Below, one piece after another: positions 1 through 8,956 of a stretch of 64,000 bases of DNA. The stretch lies in NCBI RefSeq assembly GCF_002844195.1, contig NZ_PEND01000009.1, forward strand, positions 1 to 64,000, given 5' to 3'. Origin of the DNA: Halegenticoccus soli. GTDB taxonomy: Archaea; Halobacteriota; Halobacteria; Halobacteriales; Haloferacaceae. Each line of letters starts with the position of its first letter. Positions within the stretch are counted from its first letter, which is position 1. The notes under the pieces are model-generated. The model was given only the letters and a program-made list of their open reading frames with translations, searched no databases and was not told the origin of the DNA. The translations under genes and the position numbers were made by a program.

Positions 1-386
1 AACAGAGCCAGATCCTCGAAGCGCAGGGCGACGCCATCTCGACCGTGCTGCGCGCGAAATCCGCCGAATCGATGGGCGAGCGCGCGATCATCGAAAAGGG
101 GATGGAGACGCTCCAGAGCATCGGCGAAAGCGACTCCACCACGTTCGTCCTGCCGCAGGAACTCACCTCGCTGGTGGGCCGCTACGGCAGGCAGCTCTCT
201 GGAAGCGACGTGCAGGATATCGAAGGGCTCGAAAGCCAGGGCTTCGACGAGGAGACGCGCGAGATGCTCGGGCTCGACGACATCGAGGAGATCCTCGGCG
301 AAATCGACGAAACGATCGACGGGGCGAACGGGGGCGGTGCCGGCGACGAGGTCGTCTTCGAGTCGGCCGCGGCGCGGACCGAGTGA
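1..386 (+). CDS. SPFH/band-7 (stomatin-like) membrane protein, C-terminal part
   Basis: This is a partial gene: the reading frame is open from base 3 and runs to the TGA at 384-386, so only about 127 C-terminal codons are visible. The visible part has the alpha-helical segment that follows an SPFH domain (AQGDAISTVLRAKSAES, then the hallmark FVLPQELTSLVGRYG) and ends in an acidic, probably disordered tail (DDIEEILGEIDETIDG). Such proteins form oligomeric scaffolds on the cytoplasmic membrane and often associate with a membrane protease. The N-terminal membrane anchor and SPFH core lie outside the window, so the subfamily cannot be decided. Confidence 0.75.
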   Translation, partial: QSQILEAQGDAISTVLRAKSAESMGERAIIEKGMETLQSIGESDSTTFVLPQELTSLVGRYGRQLSGSDVQDIEGLESQGFDEETREMLGLDDIEEILGEIDETIDGANGGGAGDEVVFESAAARTE

Positions 387-603
387 AGCGAGCGATCGAG
401 CCGGTTGTCGGGTCAGCATCGACGGGCGGCCGACGATTGCCGGCGAGCGACTGCCGGCAGACGAGCGACGGTGTGGCGGACGACTACCGTCTCCGCCCCG
501 GGAGCGTCACGCTACACGGACGAAAATTGAAACGTCGGCGTTAGTAACGCAACGGAGCTTGATTTTCGCAACCGCTAATCGCCTGTGCGACGATGTGGCA
601 CGC

Positions 604-1101
604 ATGGAGATCAGACCAGCGCGGACGGACGACATCGAGGCGATACAGCGCGTCGCGAGGCGGGCGTGGGAGGCGACGTACGCCGACGTCCTCGGGGAGG
701 AGACGATCGCCGAGACGCTCGCGGAGTGGTACTCCGAGACGACGCTCAGGGGCGCGCTCGACACGCCGGGGACGGCGTTTCTCGTCGCCGACGACGCCGG
801 GGAGATCGTCGGCTTCTGCCACGGCGTCGTCGAGGCGGACAGGGGCGACATCCTCCGGATGTACGTCGATCCCGACCGGTGGCACGAGGGGATCGGCACG
901 AGGCTGCACGAGCGGATGCGCGACGATCTGCTCGATTTCAACATGAAGGAGCTTCAGGCCATCGTCCTCGCCGACAACGAGATGGGCAACGAGTTCTACC
1001 GCCGACTGGGCTTCGAAAAGGTGGACGAGGGCGAGGTGACGATGGGCGAGGAGACGTACGCGGAGAACGTCTACGCGAAGGAGTTGGATCGAGAGGGGTG
1101 A
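604..1101 (+). CDS. GNAT-family N-acetyltransferase
   Basis: A 165-residue protein with the whole GNAT fold: an N-terminal MEIRPARTDDIEAIQRVARRAW segment typical of RimI-like enzymes, a central strand FLVADDAGEIVGF, the acetyl-CoA loop region DPDRWHEGIGTRLHERM (motif A, residues about 90-110) and the C-terminal EFYRRLGFEKVDEGEV motif. It would transfer acetyl from acetyl-CoA to an amine; the substrate is unknown. The frame is open much further upstream (from 337), but similarity to the family begins exactly at the ATG at 604, so the longer version is not used. It stands alone, 25 bp before the convergent uvrB end. Confidence 0.85.
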   Translation: MEIRPARTDDIEAIQRVARRAWEATYADVLGEETIAETLAEWYSETTLRGALDTPGTAFLVADDAGEIVGFCHGVVEADRGDILRMYVDPDRWHEGIGTRLHERMRDDLLDFNMKELQAIVLADNEMGNEFYRRLGFEKVDEGEVTMGEETYAENVYAKELDREG

Positions 1102-1125
1102 GCGAGGACCGCGCGCCTCGCCGGA

Positions 1126-3189
1126 TCAGAAGTCCTCGGGTTCCGGCGCGACGCCCTCGTCGCGGTCCGTCCCCCCGAGGTCGAACTCCCGGCGCAGATC
1201 GCGGATGCGGTCGCGGATGTCCGCCGCGAGCTCGAACTCCAGGTTGTCCGCGGCCTCGCGCATCCGCTCTTCGAGCAGCTCGACCTGACGAGCCGCGTCC
1301 TCGTCGGTCTCGGGCGACTCCCGGGTGACGCCGCCGGTGTCGGTCTTGCTGCCCGGCAGGTTCGCCTCGCCGACCTCCTTCTGGATCGTCTGCGGCTCGT
1401 AGCCGTGCTCCTCGTTGAACTCCCGCTGGATCCGGCGGCGGCGCTGAGTCTCGTCGATCGCCGACGCCATCGCGTCCGTCGTCTCGTCGGCGTAGAGGAT
1501 CACCTCGCCCTCGACGTTCCGCGCCGCGCGGCCCATCGTCTGGATGAGCGTCGTCTCGGAGCGGAGAAAGCCCTCCTGGTCGGCGTCGAGGATGCCGACG
1601 AGCGACACCTCGGGGATGTCCAGCCCCTCGCGGAGGAGGTTGATGCCGACGAGCACGTCGATGTTCCCGAGTCGGAGGTCGCGGATGAGCTCGTGCCGTT
1701 CGAGCGTGTCCGTCTCGTCGTGCATGTACGCCACGTCGACGCCCGCCTCCTCCAGGTACTCGGTGAGATCCTCCGCCATCCGCTTCGTGAGCGTCGTCAC
1801 GAGGGTGCGCTCGTCGCGCTCGATCCGCTCGTCGATGCGGTCCATGAGGTCGTCGACCTGGCCTGTCGCGTCTGCGACCTCGACCTTCGGATCCACGAGG
1901 TGGGTCGGCCGGACGATCTGCTCGACGATCCGCTCCGAGCGCTCGCGCTCGTAGTCTCCCGGCGTGGCGCTCACGTAGAGCGTCTTCGCGGTCTTTTCCT
2001 CGAACTCCTCGAACGTGAGCGGGCGGTTGTCGTACGCCGTGGGGAGGCGGAAGCCGTTGCCGACGAGCGAGTCCTTCCGCGACTTGTCGCCGGCGAACTG
2101 CCCCTTTATCTGGGGGATCGTCTGGTGGGACTCGTCGATGACGCAGAGGAAGTCCTCGGAGAAGTAATCGAGCAGCGTGTACGGCGGGTCGCCCGGATCG
2201 CGGTCAGAGAGGTGGACCGAGTAGTTCTCGATGCCCGAGCAGTAACCCGTCTCGCGCAGCATCTCCAGGTCGAAGGTCGTCCGCTCTTCGATCCGCTGGG
2301 CGGCGATCAGGTCGCCCTGCCGCTGGAAGTAGCGGACGCGCTCTTCCATCAGCTCCTCGATCTCCTCGACCGCCCGCCGGAGGTTCTCCTCGGGGATCGA
2401 GTAGTGCTCCGCGGGGTGGATCAGGGCGGCGGGCTCCTGCGATTTGACCTCGCCCTCCAGCGTGTCGATCTTCATCATCCGGTCGATCTCGTCGCCCCAG
2501 AACTCGACGCGGACGGCGTAGCGACCGTACATCGGGAACACCTCGACGGTGTCGCCGCGGACGCGGAACGTGCCCTGCGTGAAGTCGACGTCGTTGCGCT
2601 CGTAGTTGAGGTCGACGAGCCGCCGGAGGAGCTCGTCGCGGTCGATCTCCTGGCCCACTTCGAGCTCCAGCGCCATCTCCCTGTAGTTGCGCGGGTCGCC
2701 GAGCCCGTAGATGGCCGAGACGCTCGCCACGACGATCACGTCGTCGCGGGTGAGGAGCGACCGGGTGGCCGAGTGGCGCAGCCGGTCGATCTCCTCGTTG
2801 ATGGACATGTCCTTGTCGATGTACGTGTCGGTCTGCTCGATGTACGCTTCGGGCTGGTAGTAGTCGTAGTAGGAGACGAAGTACTCGACGGCGTTGTCCG
2901 GAAAGAGGTTCCGGAACTCCTCGTACAGCTGTGCGGCGAGCGTCTTGTTGTGGGCGATGACGAGGGTCGGCTTCTGTATCTCCTCGATCACCCACGAGAC
3001 GGTGTTGGTCTTGCCGGAGCCGGTCACGCCGAGCAGCGTCTGCTTTTCCATGCCGGAGGCGAACCCGTCGGCCAACTGCTCGATGGCCTCGGGCTGGTCC
3101 CCGGCGGGTTCGAAGGGGGCGTCGACGCGGAACTCGTTGCCGGCCCCGGGGCGGTCCGGCTGTAGGGCTCCCGAATGACTGTCGCTCAC
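1126..3189 (-). CDS. uvrB: Excinuclease ABC subunit UvrB
   Basis: A 687-residue UvrB, the damage-verifying helicase of bacterial-type nucleotide excision repair: it receives damaged DNA from UvrA and recruits UvrC. Visible motifs are Walker A GVTGSGKT (residues 54-61), the beta-hairpin region [15 protein letters not shown], the DEAD-type box CVIDESH, helicase motif [14 protein letters not shown] and the C-terminal UvrB/C interaction domain ([29 protein letters not shown]). Length is normal for the family. I chose the GTG at 3187-3189 because the family N-terminus ([14 protein letters not shown]) starts about 27 residues in; the frame stays open to 3765 but that extension is arginine/serine-rich antisense-like sequence. 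uvrC lies 38 kb away in the same window. Confidence 0.95.
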   Translation of the reverse strand: MSDSHSGALQPDRPGAGNEFRVDAPFEPAGDQPEAIEQLADGFASGMEKQTLLGVTGSGKTNTVSWVIEEIQKPTLVIAHNKTLAAQLYEEFRNLFPDNAVEYFVSYYDYYQPEAYIEQTDTYIDKDMSINEEIDRLRHSATRSLLTRDDVIVVASVSAIYGLGDPRNYREMALELEVGQEIDRDELLRRLVDLNYERNDVDFTQGTFRVRGDTVEVFPMYGRYAVRVEFWGDEIDRMMKIDTLEGEVKSQEPAALIHPAEHYSIPEENLRRAVEEIEELMEERVRYFQRQGDLIAAQRIEERTTFDLEMLRETGYCSGIENYSVHLSDRDPGDPPYTLLDYFSEDFLCVIDESHQTIPQIKGQFAGDKSRKDSLVGNGFRLPTAYDNRPLTFEEFEEKTAKTLYVSATPGDYERERSERIVEQIVRPTHLVDPKVEVADATGQVDDLMDRIDERIERDERTLVTTLTKRMAEDLTEYLEEAGVDVAYMHDETDTLERHELIRDLRLGNIDVLVGINLLREGLDIPEVSLVGILDADQEGFLRSETTLIQTMGRAARNVEGEVILYADETTDAMASAIDETQRRRRIQREFNEEHGYEPQTIQKEVGEANLPGSKTDTGGVTRESPETDEDAARQVELLEERMREAADNLEFELAADIRDRIRDLRREFDLGGTDRDEGVAPEPEDF

Positions 3190-3346
3190 GGTGCGTGTGT
3201 GAAGGGGGCGGAAGCACTTGACGGGCACGCTTGGACCGTATATTCGGAATGTCGATACGTTCAGAGGCGGATCGACGACGATGAGGCGCCTGCAGCGGAA
3301 TTCTCCCCGGCGCGACGGCTCGGCAAGGCGGTCCGCGATCCGCGAA

Positions 3347-3511
3347 TCAGCGGCCCTCGAACGGGAGGACGTCCGGTTCCTCCGAGACCATCCACCAGCG
3401 GACCTCGTCCGCCGCCCTCGGGTGGTGTCGCCGACGGTGCGTCCGTAACGGGTCCGGCGTATCGAAGTCGCGGCCGCAGACGGCACACCGGAGGCGGCGT
3501 TTCGACGGCAT
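3347..3511 (-). CDS. Small C2H2 zinc-finger protein (54 aa)
   Basis: A very short gene encoding 54 residues, starting [16 protein letters not shown]. It holds one C2H2 finger: Cys9, Cys12, His25 and His29 or His30, with the conserved Phe16 and Leu22 of a classical finger. Basic residues flank the finger (KRRLR before, RRRHH after), which fits nucleic-acid binding, and the tail ends in [16 protein letters not shown]. Short single-finger proteins of this kind are common in haloarchaea; a few affect cell physiology but most have no assigned role. It lies upstream of uvrB on the same strand with a 157 bp gap, so cotranscription is possible but not shown. The ATG at 3509-3511 is the only sensible start. 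Confidence 0.75.
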   Translation of the reverse strand: MPSKRRLRCAVCGRDFDTPDPLRTHRRRHHPRAADEVRWWMVSEEPDVLPFEGR

Positions 3512-3604
3512 AGGAACGCTACGTCGCCCGAGGGTATGGCTCCGTCGCGATATCCGCCGGTCGACAAACACTTTTCGCCGGAGCGCGCGTACTCGTGCGC
3601 AACC

Positions 3605-3874
3605 ATGACACGGGAAGAACTGCAGAAGGCGAGCGACGAACTCCGACAGGCGAGCGAGCGGGTCGACGGAGAGGTGCAGGAGCGGCTGTACGACCAGTCG
3701 AACCAGCTGGCGAAGCTGGCGAGCGCCGAGCGCGGGCCCGACCACGGACGCCTCGACCGGCACATGAACGTCCTGCACGAGCTCGCGGGAGAGCTCGACG
3801 GCGAGGCGAAGGACCGCGTTCAGGCGGCCCGCGAGCACGTGAAGGAGTACCGAAAGACCGTCGAGGGGGTGTAG
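3605..3874 (+). CDS. Conserved haloarchaeal coiled-coil protein (89 aa)
   Basis: An 89-residue, highly charged and almost entirely helical protein ([20 protein letters not shown] ... [12 protein letters not shown]). It has no cysteine, no signal peptide and no membrane segment, so it is probably cytoplasmic and self-associating through a coiled coil. I recognise it as a recurrent small haloarchaeal family but know no function. The ATG at 3605 follows the sequence CGCAACC, with no clear Shine-Dalgarno motif. Downstream, the stop is followed by a short imperfect duplication (GACGCACGGCGG twice) and then by an ORB-like sequence. Confidence 0.7.
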   Translation: MTREELQKASDELRQASERVDGEVQERLYDQSNQLAKLASAERGPDHGRLDRHMNVLHELAGELDGEAKDRVQAAREHVKEYRKTVEGV

Positions 3875-3932
3875 CGACGCACGGCGGACGGGGACGCACG
3901 GCGGTCCGAAACGGGCGTGGTAACGCGACCCG

Positions 3933-3957
3933 AACCCCTTCGTTTCCGGTGGAAACC
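3933..3957 (-). promoter_or_regulatory. ORB-like origin recognition box outside oriC
   Basis: Read on the minus strand this has the complete haloarchaeal ORB pattern: TTTCCACCG followed by GAAACGAAGGGGTT. It lies between two convergent genes (ends at 3874 and 4142), where no promoter is expected, about 12.4 kb from the nearest oriC repeat. By similarity it is a binding site for an Orc1/Cdc6 protein; its role so far from oriC is not known. Confidence 0.7.
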
Positions 3958-4100
3958 GGACGAGGGAGTCGGGGTTCTACTGCTCAGACAGAGAGTGGGA
4001 GGACGAGCGGCGGTGCCGCGCGCGGCTGGAAGTGACAACGACCGGAAGAAGGTGGAGATCGAACGCTCGGGGTGGCAGCGACGGTCGGGGGCGGCGGCGA

Positions 4101-4144
4101 CAATCAGAGGTGGGGGCGACAATCAGAGGCGGCGGCGACGGTCA
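4101..4144 (-). repeat. 19-bp tandem repeat starting at the stop codon
   Basis: Read on the minus strand, the stop TGA at 4144-4142 begins a 19-bp unit (TGACCGTCGCCGCCGCCTC) that is repeated with changes, giving further TGA codons at 4125-4123 and 4106-4104. Because 19 is not a multiple of 3, the three TGAs fall in three different frames. A fourth, more diverged unit follows. Confidence 0.7.
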
Positions 4145-4762
4145 GCAGACGTTCTTCGGCTTGACGCCCATCGATTCGAGCGTCTCGACGTACTCGTCGT
4201 AGGCGGCCTCCACGACGGCGCTCGCGGCGGTTTCGGCCCGTTCCCAGTCTTCGTCGCGCTCGCAGACCTCGTCGAGCACGCGGACGGCCTCGTCGGCCTG
4301 GTCGCCGAAGTCGTCGCGGACGCCGCGGAACCTGTCTGCCGAGGAGGTCTGGGCGCTGCCGACGAAGAAGCCGACCACCTGTTCTGCGGTCTTCTTCGCC
4401 ACCATCGAGCGGGCGAGCAGCCCGGCGACGCGCTCTACGGTGTCGTCGAACCCGGCGAGCGTCTCGTACATCGGCCGGTCGGTGTCGGGAGTACCCTCCT
4501 CGGAGCCGATCTCGTCGCGGTGGCGGTCCTCGGCCTCGGCGACCGCGGCGAAGAGGTCCGCGGCGTCGTCACTGGACTCGGTTTCGGCCCACTCCCGGAA
4601 GATGACGCGCGCGCTCTCGGCCTCGCCGTGGGCCGCCGCGCGGACGCTCGGCGCGTCCATCTCGCCGCCGGTGAGCGCGTACAGCGACTTCGAGGAGCCG
4701 AGCCTGGAGAGCGCCGTTTCGTTGTCCTCGCGAAGCCTGTCGGCAAAGGTCGGTCCGTCCAT
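4142..4762 (-). CDS. Rubrerythrin-family (ferritin-like) protein
   Basis: A 206-residue helical protein of the ferritin/rubrerythrin superfamily. Helices carrying ETALSRLGSSKSLYALTGGEM, HGEAESARVIFREWAE, an ExxH motif in AEAEDRHRDEIG, and a second half with VAGLLARSMVAKKTAEQVVGFFVG fit a four-helix bundle. No rubredoxin-type CxxC pair is present (only three scattered cysteines, one three residues from the end), so this is not a classical rubrerythrin, and the di-iron ligands look incomplete. A function in oxidative stress is plausible but unproven. The ATG at 4760-4762 begins the family match; the longer frame upstream is antisense to the next gene. Its 3' end overlaps a tandem stop-codon repeat. 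Confidence 0.7.
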   Translation of the reverse strand: MDGPTFADRLREDNETALSRLGSSKSLYALTGGEMDAPSVRAAAHGEAESARVIFREWAETESSDDAADLFAAVAEAEDRHRDEIGSEEGTPDTDRPMYETLAGFDDTVERVAGLLARSMVAKKTAEQVVGFFVGSAQTSSADRFRGVRDDFGDQADEAVRVLDEVCERDEDWERAETAASAVVEAAYDEYVETLESMGVKPKNVC

Positions 4763-4903
4763 GCGGCGGGGTACGACCGCTCCCCGCTTGTAAGCATCGG
4801 GCGGGAGTCGCGGTCCGCGGCACCCCGGAAGGAAGATGGACGTTCGGATCGATCCGCACCGGCGAGGGCGAAAACATACGGCGTCGGCGACCGAGGGGGC
4901 CGT

Positions 4904-6439
4904 GTGAACGTTTCGACAGCCCTCCGATCGGGACTCGGGATTCCGGTCCGACGCGCCGGAACCGTGCTCCCCTTCTACCTGCTCGCCACGGGCGCGATCG
5001 TCGTCGCCCGCGCCCCGATCCTCGTCGGGGCGGGCGCCGCGTTCGTCCTGCTCGACTCGCAGGGCCGGATCGACCCCCTCGTCAGCGAACTGCGTCGACT
5101 CGACCGATCTGGGTTCGACCCGGAGAGCCCGGAATCCGTCCCGCCGGGGCTGCTGGAGGCGATCGGCGGCCTGGTCACCCCGTCTGTGCTCGGCATCCTC
5201 GGAACGGTGGCGCTCGCGTCGATCATCCTCCTGCTTCTCGCCCGCGCCGCCGCCGCGGCCGCCACGCTCGGCGCGGTGTACGCCGCGCTCCGCGGCGACG
5301 ACCCGCTCACCGAGGGCGTCGCGGGGATCGCACGCCACTGGCGCGCCTTCGTCGGGCTCGGCGTCCTGCGTGCGGCGCTTTTCGGCCTCGCCGGGACGCC
5401 CCTGCTCTTCGGCGTCCTCCTCGCGCCGCCGGGCCCCGTCGGAATCGCGCTCGCCCTTCTCGCCGGGCTCCTCTCCGCGCTCCTCGCCCTGCTCGTGACG
5501 CTCGCGCTGGCGTTCGTCGGCCAGGCGGTCGTCGTCGAGGGGGCGGGAGTCCTCCGCGCCGTCCGGCGGAGCGCCGGGTTCGCCGTCCGCCGCCCGGTCG
5601 CGTTCCTCTTTTACGCGATCGTCGCGGGCGCGGCGCTCGTCCTGAGCGGGACCCTGACGGCCGCGTTCAACCTCGCCGGCGCGCCGCAGGCCGCCGCCGT
5701 GATCGCGACGCTCGCGGTGGTTCCGATCGTCGACGGGTTCAAGACGTCCCTGTACGCCGAGCGGGGACTTCCGGAGCGGTCGCTTCCGGCGGGGGAGCTC
5801 CCAGAGGGAGAGCCACCGGAGCGGGAACGGGACGAACCGCCCCGACGGCGGGTCGTCGGGGCGTTCCGTCGGGGGTGGCGACGCCTCGGGGCGTTCGTCC
5901 GGTCCCACCCCGCCGCGAACCTCGCCGGGCTCGCGTGTCTCGGCCTCGGAGTCGCCGCCGGGTGGTTGACCACGGCTCCCTACGGCGTCCAGATCGATCC
6001 GCCGGGGGAGGTTTTGAACGTGTTCGGAGCGATCCCGGTCGGTCCGTTCGTCAACATCGCCGCCAACAACTGGCTCGTCGGCGCGAGCGCGGCCTACGGC
6101 GGCGTCGCGCTGGGGGTGCCGACCGCGACCACCCTGCTCTTCAACGGCGTCGTCGTCGGGGCGCTGGCCGGGGTGTTCGACGGCGTCGCCTTCCTGGCGC
6201 TCGTCGCACCGCACGGCGTCATCGAGCTCCCGGCTATCGCCGTCGCCGGGGGGCTCGGATTCCACCTCGGACGCGTCGGCTGGGACGCGCTTCGGGGACG
6301 GCGGGACGCGGCGAGCGTGGGCGAGGAGATCGGACGGGCGTTCGACGTACTGCTCGGGCTGGCGCTCGTGTTCGTCGTCGCCGCGTTCGTCGAGGCGTTC
6401 CTGACGCCGCGGGTCGCGGCGCTGGTGCTCGGCGGGTAG
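4904..6439 (+). CDS. Multi-spanning membrane protein with SpoIIM-like C-terminal domain
   Basis: A 511-residue integral membrane protein in two parts. The N-terminal part (about residues 1-285) has some six hydrophobic segments rich in Ala, Leu and Gly, as in a haloarchaeal membrane family often joined to SpoIIM. After a charged, proline-rich cytoplasmic linker (PERSLPAGELPEGEPPERER, about 286-325), the C-terminal part has VRSHPAANLAGLACLGLGVAAGW, IPVGPFVNIAANNWLVG and APHGVIELPAIAVAGGLGFHLG, which match the stage II sporulation protein M (SpoIIM/DUF95) pattern. No sporulation is implied in archaea; the role is unknown. The GTG at 4904 is the best start. It is divergent from the rubrerythrin-like gene. 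Confidence 0.75.
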   Translation: MNVSTALRSGLGIPVRRAGTVLPFYLLATGAIVVARAPILVGAGAAFVLLDSQGRIDPLVSELRRLDRSGFDPESPESVPPGLLEAIGGLVTPSVLGILGTVALASIILLLLARAAAAAATLGAVYAALRGDDPLTEGVAGIARHWRAFVGLGVLRAALFGLAGTPLLFGVLLAPPGPVGIALALLAGLLSALLALLVTLALAFVGQAVVVEGAGVLRAVRRSAGFAVRRPVAFLFYAIVAGAALVLSGTLTAAFNLAGAPQAAAVIATLAVVPIVDGFKTSLYAERGLPERSLPAGELPEGEPPERERDEPPRRRVVGAFRRGWRRLGAFVRSHPAANLAGLACLGLGVAAGWLTTAPYGVQIDPPGEVLNVFGAIPVGPFVNIAANNWLVGASAAYGGVALGVPTATTLLFNGVVVGALAGVFDGVAFLALVAPHGVIELPAIAVAGGLGFHLGRVGWDALRGRRDAASVGEEIGRAFDVLLGLALVFVVAAFVEAFLTPRVAALVLGG

Positions 6440-6475
6440 CCGTCGGCAAAAACTGTCGGACCGGTTCGGGGCGGG

Positions 6476-7336
6476 CTACTGCCCGTCGCCCTTCTCGATC
6501 GGCGCGCCGACGAGGTTGCCCCACTCGGTCCACGACCCGTCGTAGTTGGTGACGTTGTCGTAGCCGAGTAGCTCGTGGAGCGCGAACCACGCGATGGACG
6601 AGCGCTCGCCGATGCGGCAGTAGGCGATGACGTCCTGGTCGTCGGTGACGCCCTCGGGCTCGTAGAGCTCGCGGAGCTCGTCGGCCGACTTGAACGTGCC
6701 GTCGTCGTTCACCGTAGCCGCCCACGAGATGTTCTTCGCGCCCGGGACGTGGCCGCCGCGCTGGGCGGTCTCCTGCAGTCCCGGCGGGGCGAGGATCTCG
6801 CCGCTGAACTCCTCGGGCGAGCGGACGTCGACGAGCGGCAGGCCCTTGTCGATCGCCTTCTCGACGTCGTCGCGGTACGCGCGGATGGACTCGTACGGGC
6901 CGCGGGCGTTGTACTCGACCTCGGGGAAGTCCGGCACGTCCTCGGTGAGCGGGTAGTCGTTGTCAAGCCAGTAGTCGCGGCCGCCGTTCATCAGGCGGAC
7001 GTCCTCGTGGCCGTAGTACTTGAACTGCCAGTAGGTGTAGGCGGCGAACCAGTTGGAGTTGTCGCCGTAGAGGACGACCGTCGAGTCCTCGCTGATCCCG
7101 TGGCTGCCGAGCAGCTCCTCGAAGTCCTCCTTGTCGAGGATGTCCCGCGTCGTCTGATCCTGCAGCTGCGTCTCCCAGTTGAATCCGATCGCGCCCGGCG
7201 CGTGGCCCTCCTCGTACGCCTCGGTGTCGACGTCGACCTCGACCAGTCGATAGTCGGGGTCGTCGCTCTGGAACTCGTCCAGGTGGTCTTCGACCCAGTC
7301 CGCCGAAACGAGCACGTCCTTCGCGTAATCTGACAT
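6476..7336 (-). CDS. tssA: Thiosulfate/3-mercaptopyruvate sulfurtransferase, TssA type
   Basis: A 286-residue protein with two rhodanese domains. The first (about residues 8-130) lacks the active cysteine. The second (about 150-282) has VDVRSPEEFSGE and the active-site loop AYCRIGERSS, with catalytic Cys240 and the following ring of main-chain amides. It transfers sulfur from thiosulfate or mercaptopyruvate to an acceptor such as cyanide or a protein thiol in the cytoplasm. It is divergent from a second two-domain rhodanese (7580), with a 243 bp shared promoter region. The ATG at 7334-7336 has an AT-rich TATA-like element about 30 bp upstream (TATTATGCC on the minus strand). Confidence 0.9.
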   Translation of the reverse strand: MSDYAKDVLVSADWVEDHLDEFQSDDPDYRLVEVDVDTEAYEEGHAPGAIGFNWETQLQDQTTRDILDKEDFEELLGSHGISEDSTVVLYGDNSNWFAAYTYWQFKYYGHEDVRLMNGGRDYWLDNDYPLTEDVPDFPEVEYNARGPYESIRAYRDDVEKAIDKGLPLVDVRSPEEFSGEILAPPGLQETAQRGGHVPGAKNISWAATVNDDGTFKSADELRELYEPEGVTDDQDVIAYCRIGERSSIAWFALHELLGYDNVTNYDGSWTEWGNLVGAPIEKGDGQ

Positions 7337-7579
7337 TGCGCGTAGCTATACGCGGCCCCCCGGCATAATACCAATACACCCGGCATGTACGGCCATTCGT
7401 CTGGCTTTGAGGAAGATGTTGCCGCGTGTTGGGGTTGTGGCACGACCCCGCGTCGCGCGGTTGTTCGCTTCGGTCGGACGGGCGGGTGTGAGCCGACGAT
7501 CATCCGGCACGTTTTGCCAGTAGTTCGGACGGCCGCCGGAAGATGAGGAGCTAAATCGGGGGGACGTTTACACCGACGC

Positions 7580-8491
7580 ATGTACGAGAACGTCGTCGTG
7601 TCGGCGGAGTGGCTCGAAGACCACCTCGACGAGGTGCGCGTCGTCGACGTGCGCGACGAGTGGGAATTCGAGGGCATCGGGCACGTTCCCGGAGCCGTGA
7701 ACGTCCCGTTCGACGAGTTTCGCAGGGGTGGACCGTCAGAGGCGTCCGACGACGGGGGCGCGGACGCGGAGTCCGCCGGAGGGGACGACGGAGAATCCGC
7801 CCGAGCGGGAGACGAGGGGTCCGCCGGAACGGGCGGCGGGGAATCCGCCACAGCGGACGACGAGGGGATGCTCCCCGGGGCGGACGTGTGGGAGCGGCTC
7901 ATGAGCGAGGCCGGCGTCGCCGCGGACGACGCGCTCGTCGCCTACGACGACACCCACGGCGTCTTCGCGGCGCGGTTTCTCGTGACCGCGGAGCTGTACG
8001 GCCACCGGGATCTCCACCTCCTGAACGGCGATTACAGCTCGTGGAGCCGCGAGCGCGAGACGACGCAGGAGCCGACCGGGGTCGAGCCGACGGCGTACGA
8101 GGTCCGCGAGCCCGAACGCTCGCCGCTCGTGGATTACGAGACGGTGATGGAGGCGATCGACTCCGACGCGGTCATCGTCGACACCCGCGAGCCGTGGGAG
8201 TACGAGGAGGGGCACATCCCCGGCGCGGTCCAGCTCGACTGGCGCGAACTCGTCGACGACGAGAGCCGCGGGCTGAAACCCCGCGAGGAGCTGGAGGCGA
8301 TCCTCGAAGATCACGGAATCGTACCCGAAAAGCGGATCGTCCTCTACTGCAACACCGCCCGTCGGATCAGCCACACGTACCTGGTCCTCCGATACCTCGG
8401 GTACGAGAACCTCGCGTTCTACGAGGGGAGCCTCACCGAGTGGGAGGCCCGCGGGGGACCCGTCGAGGGTGAAGCGAGCGGCGGGGAGTGA
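7580..8491 (+). CDS. tssB: Sulfurtransferase, two-domain rhodanese, TssB type, with acidic insertion
   Basis: A 303-residue tandem rhodanese. The catalytic domain is the C-terminal one (about residues 178-290): IVDTREPWEYEEGHIPGA and the loop LYCNTARRISHTY with Cys257. The N-terminal domain (residues 1-175) has an Asp-rich loop (VAYDDTHG) where the cysteine would be, so it is structural. It is interrupted after FDEFRRG (about residue 52) by some 40 residues of Gly/Ala/Asp/Glu/Ser repeats that carry no rhodanese similarity. The insertion looks like a surface loop expanded by DNA repeat growth. It is divergent from tssA, suggesting paired sulfur metabolism. The stop lies in a 19-bp duplication (TGA also at 8470). 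Confidence 0.9.
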   Translation: MYENVVVSAEWLEDHLDEVRVVDVRDEWEFEGIGHVPGAVNVPFDEFRRGGPSEASDDGGADAESAGGDDGESARAGDEGSAGTGGGESATADDEGMLPGADVWERLMSEAGVAADDALVAYDDTHGVFAARFLVTAELYGHRDLHLLNGDYSSWSRERETTQEPTGVEPTAYEVREPERSPLVDYETVMEAIDSDAVIVDTREPWEYEEGHIPGAVQLDWRELVDDESRGLKPREELEAILEDHGIVPEKRIVLYCNTARRISHTYLVLRYLGYENLAFYEGSLTEWEARGGPVEGEASGGE

Positions 8492-8956
8492 AGCAGGCGG
8501 CGAGGACGAGGGTGAGGCAGACGGAAAGGGCGAAGCCAGCGATCGGACCGGCGCGTAGAGAGAACCGCGGCGTCCGCAACATCCTCTGTGGCGGCGTCTG
8601 CGGCGTCTGCGGCGTCCGCGACATCTTCTGCGGCGGCGTCCGCGACGTCGTCCGCATCGCCGTCTCCGAAGGGGATCTTCCGGAATCGATGTGTCGTCGT
8701 CGGTGACCAGTCCGTTGCTGGAGACGAAACGGAGGGGTCGACGGGAACGGCGCGTCGTCGATTCCGATTGACGATCGGGGGACCGAACCCGATGGCGGCC
8801 CGAGGTGTGACCGCACACTCCGCACCGACGCCGGCAACGACCGCGGATCACGTCGCCCGAGAAATTCTTTTTCACTTAAATTTGCCGAGGTTTATTCCAT
8901 CTGGTGCCGTACGATCGTTCGTCTGCTCCTCTCCGACGGACACGCGACGGAAACCA
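8492..8956. other. Intergenic region with Ala/Ser-type tandem repeats and a promoter
   Basis: No convincing gene is seen in these 465 bp. Bases 8589-8660 consist of 9- and 12-bp repeats built from GCGGCGTCT and GCGACATCTTCT, which would read as Ala/Ser repeats if translated. Near the right end (8870-8895) there is an AT-rich stretch, CTTTTTCACTTAAATTTGCC, that probably holds the promoter of the following oxidoreductase. Confidence 0.6.

Noticed and set aside
1405-3165. A 586-codon open frame on the plus strand
   Set aside because: It is exactly antisense to uvrB, is arginine/valine/leucine-rich with no family motif, and arises from the third-position GC bias of uvrB.
3519-3899. Minus-strand frame opposite the coiled-coil gene
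   Set aside because: Arg/Pro-rich translation typical of an antisense shadow; the plus-strand frame has clear helical coding character.
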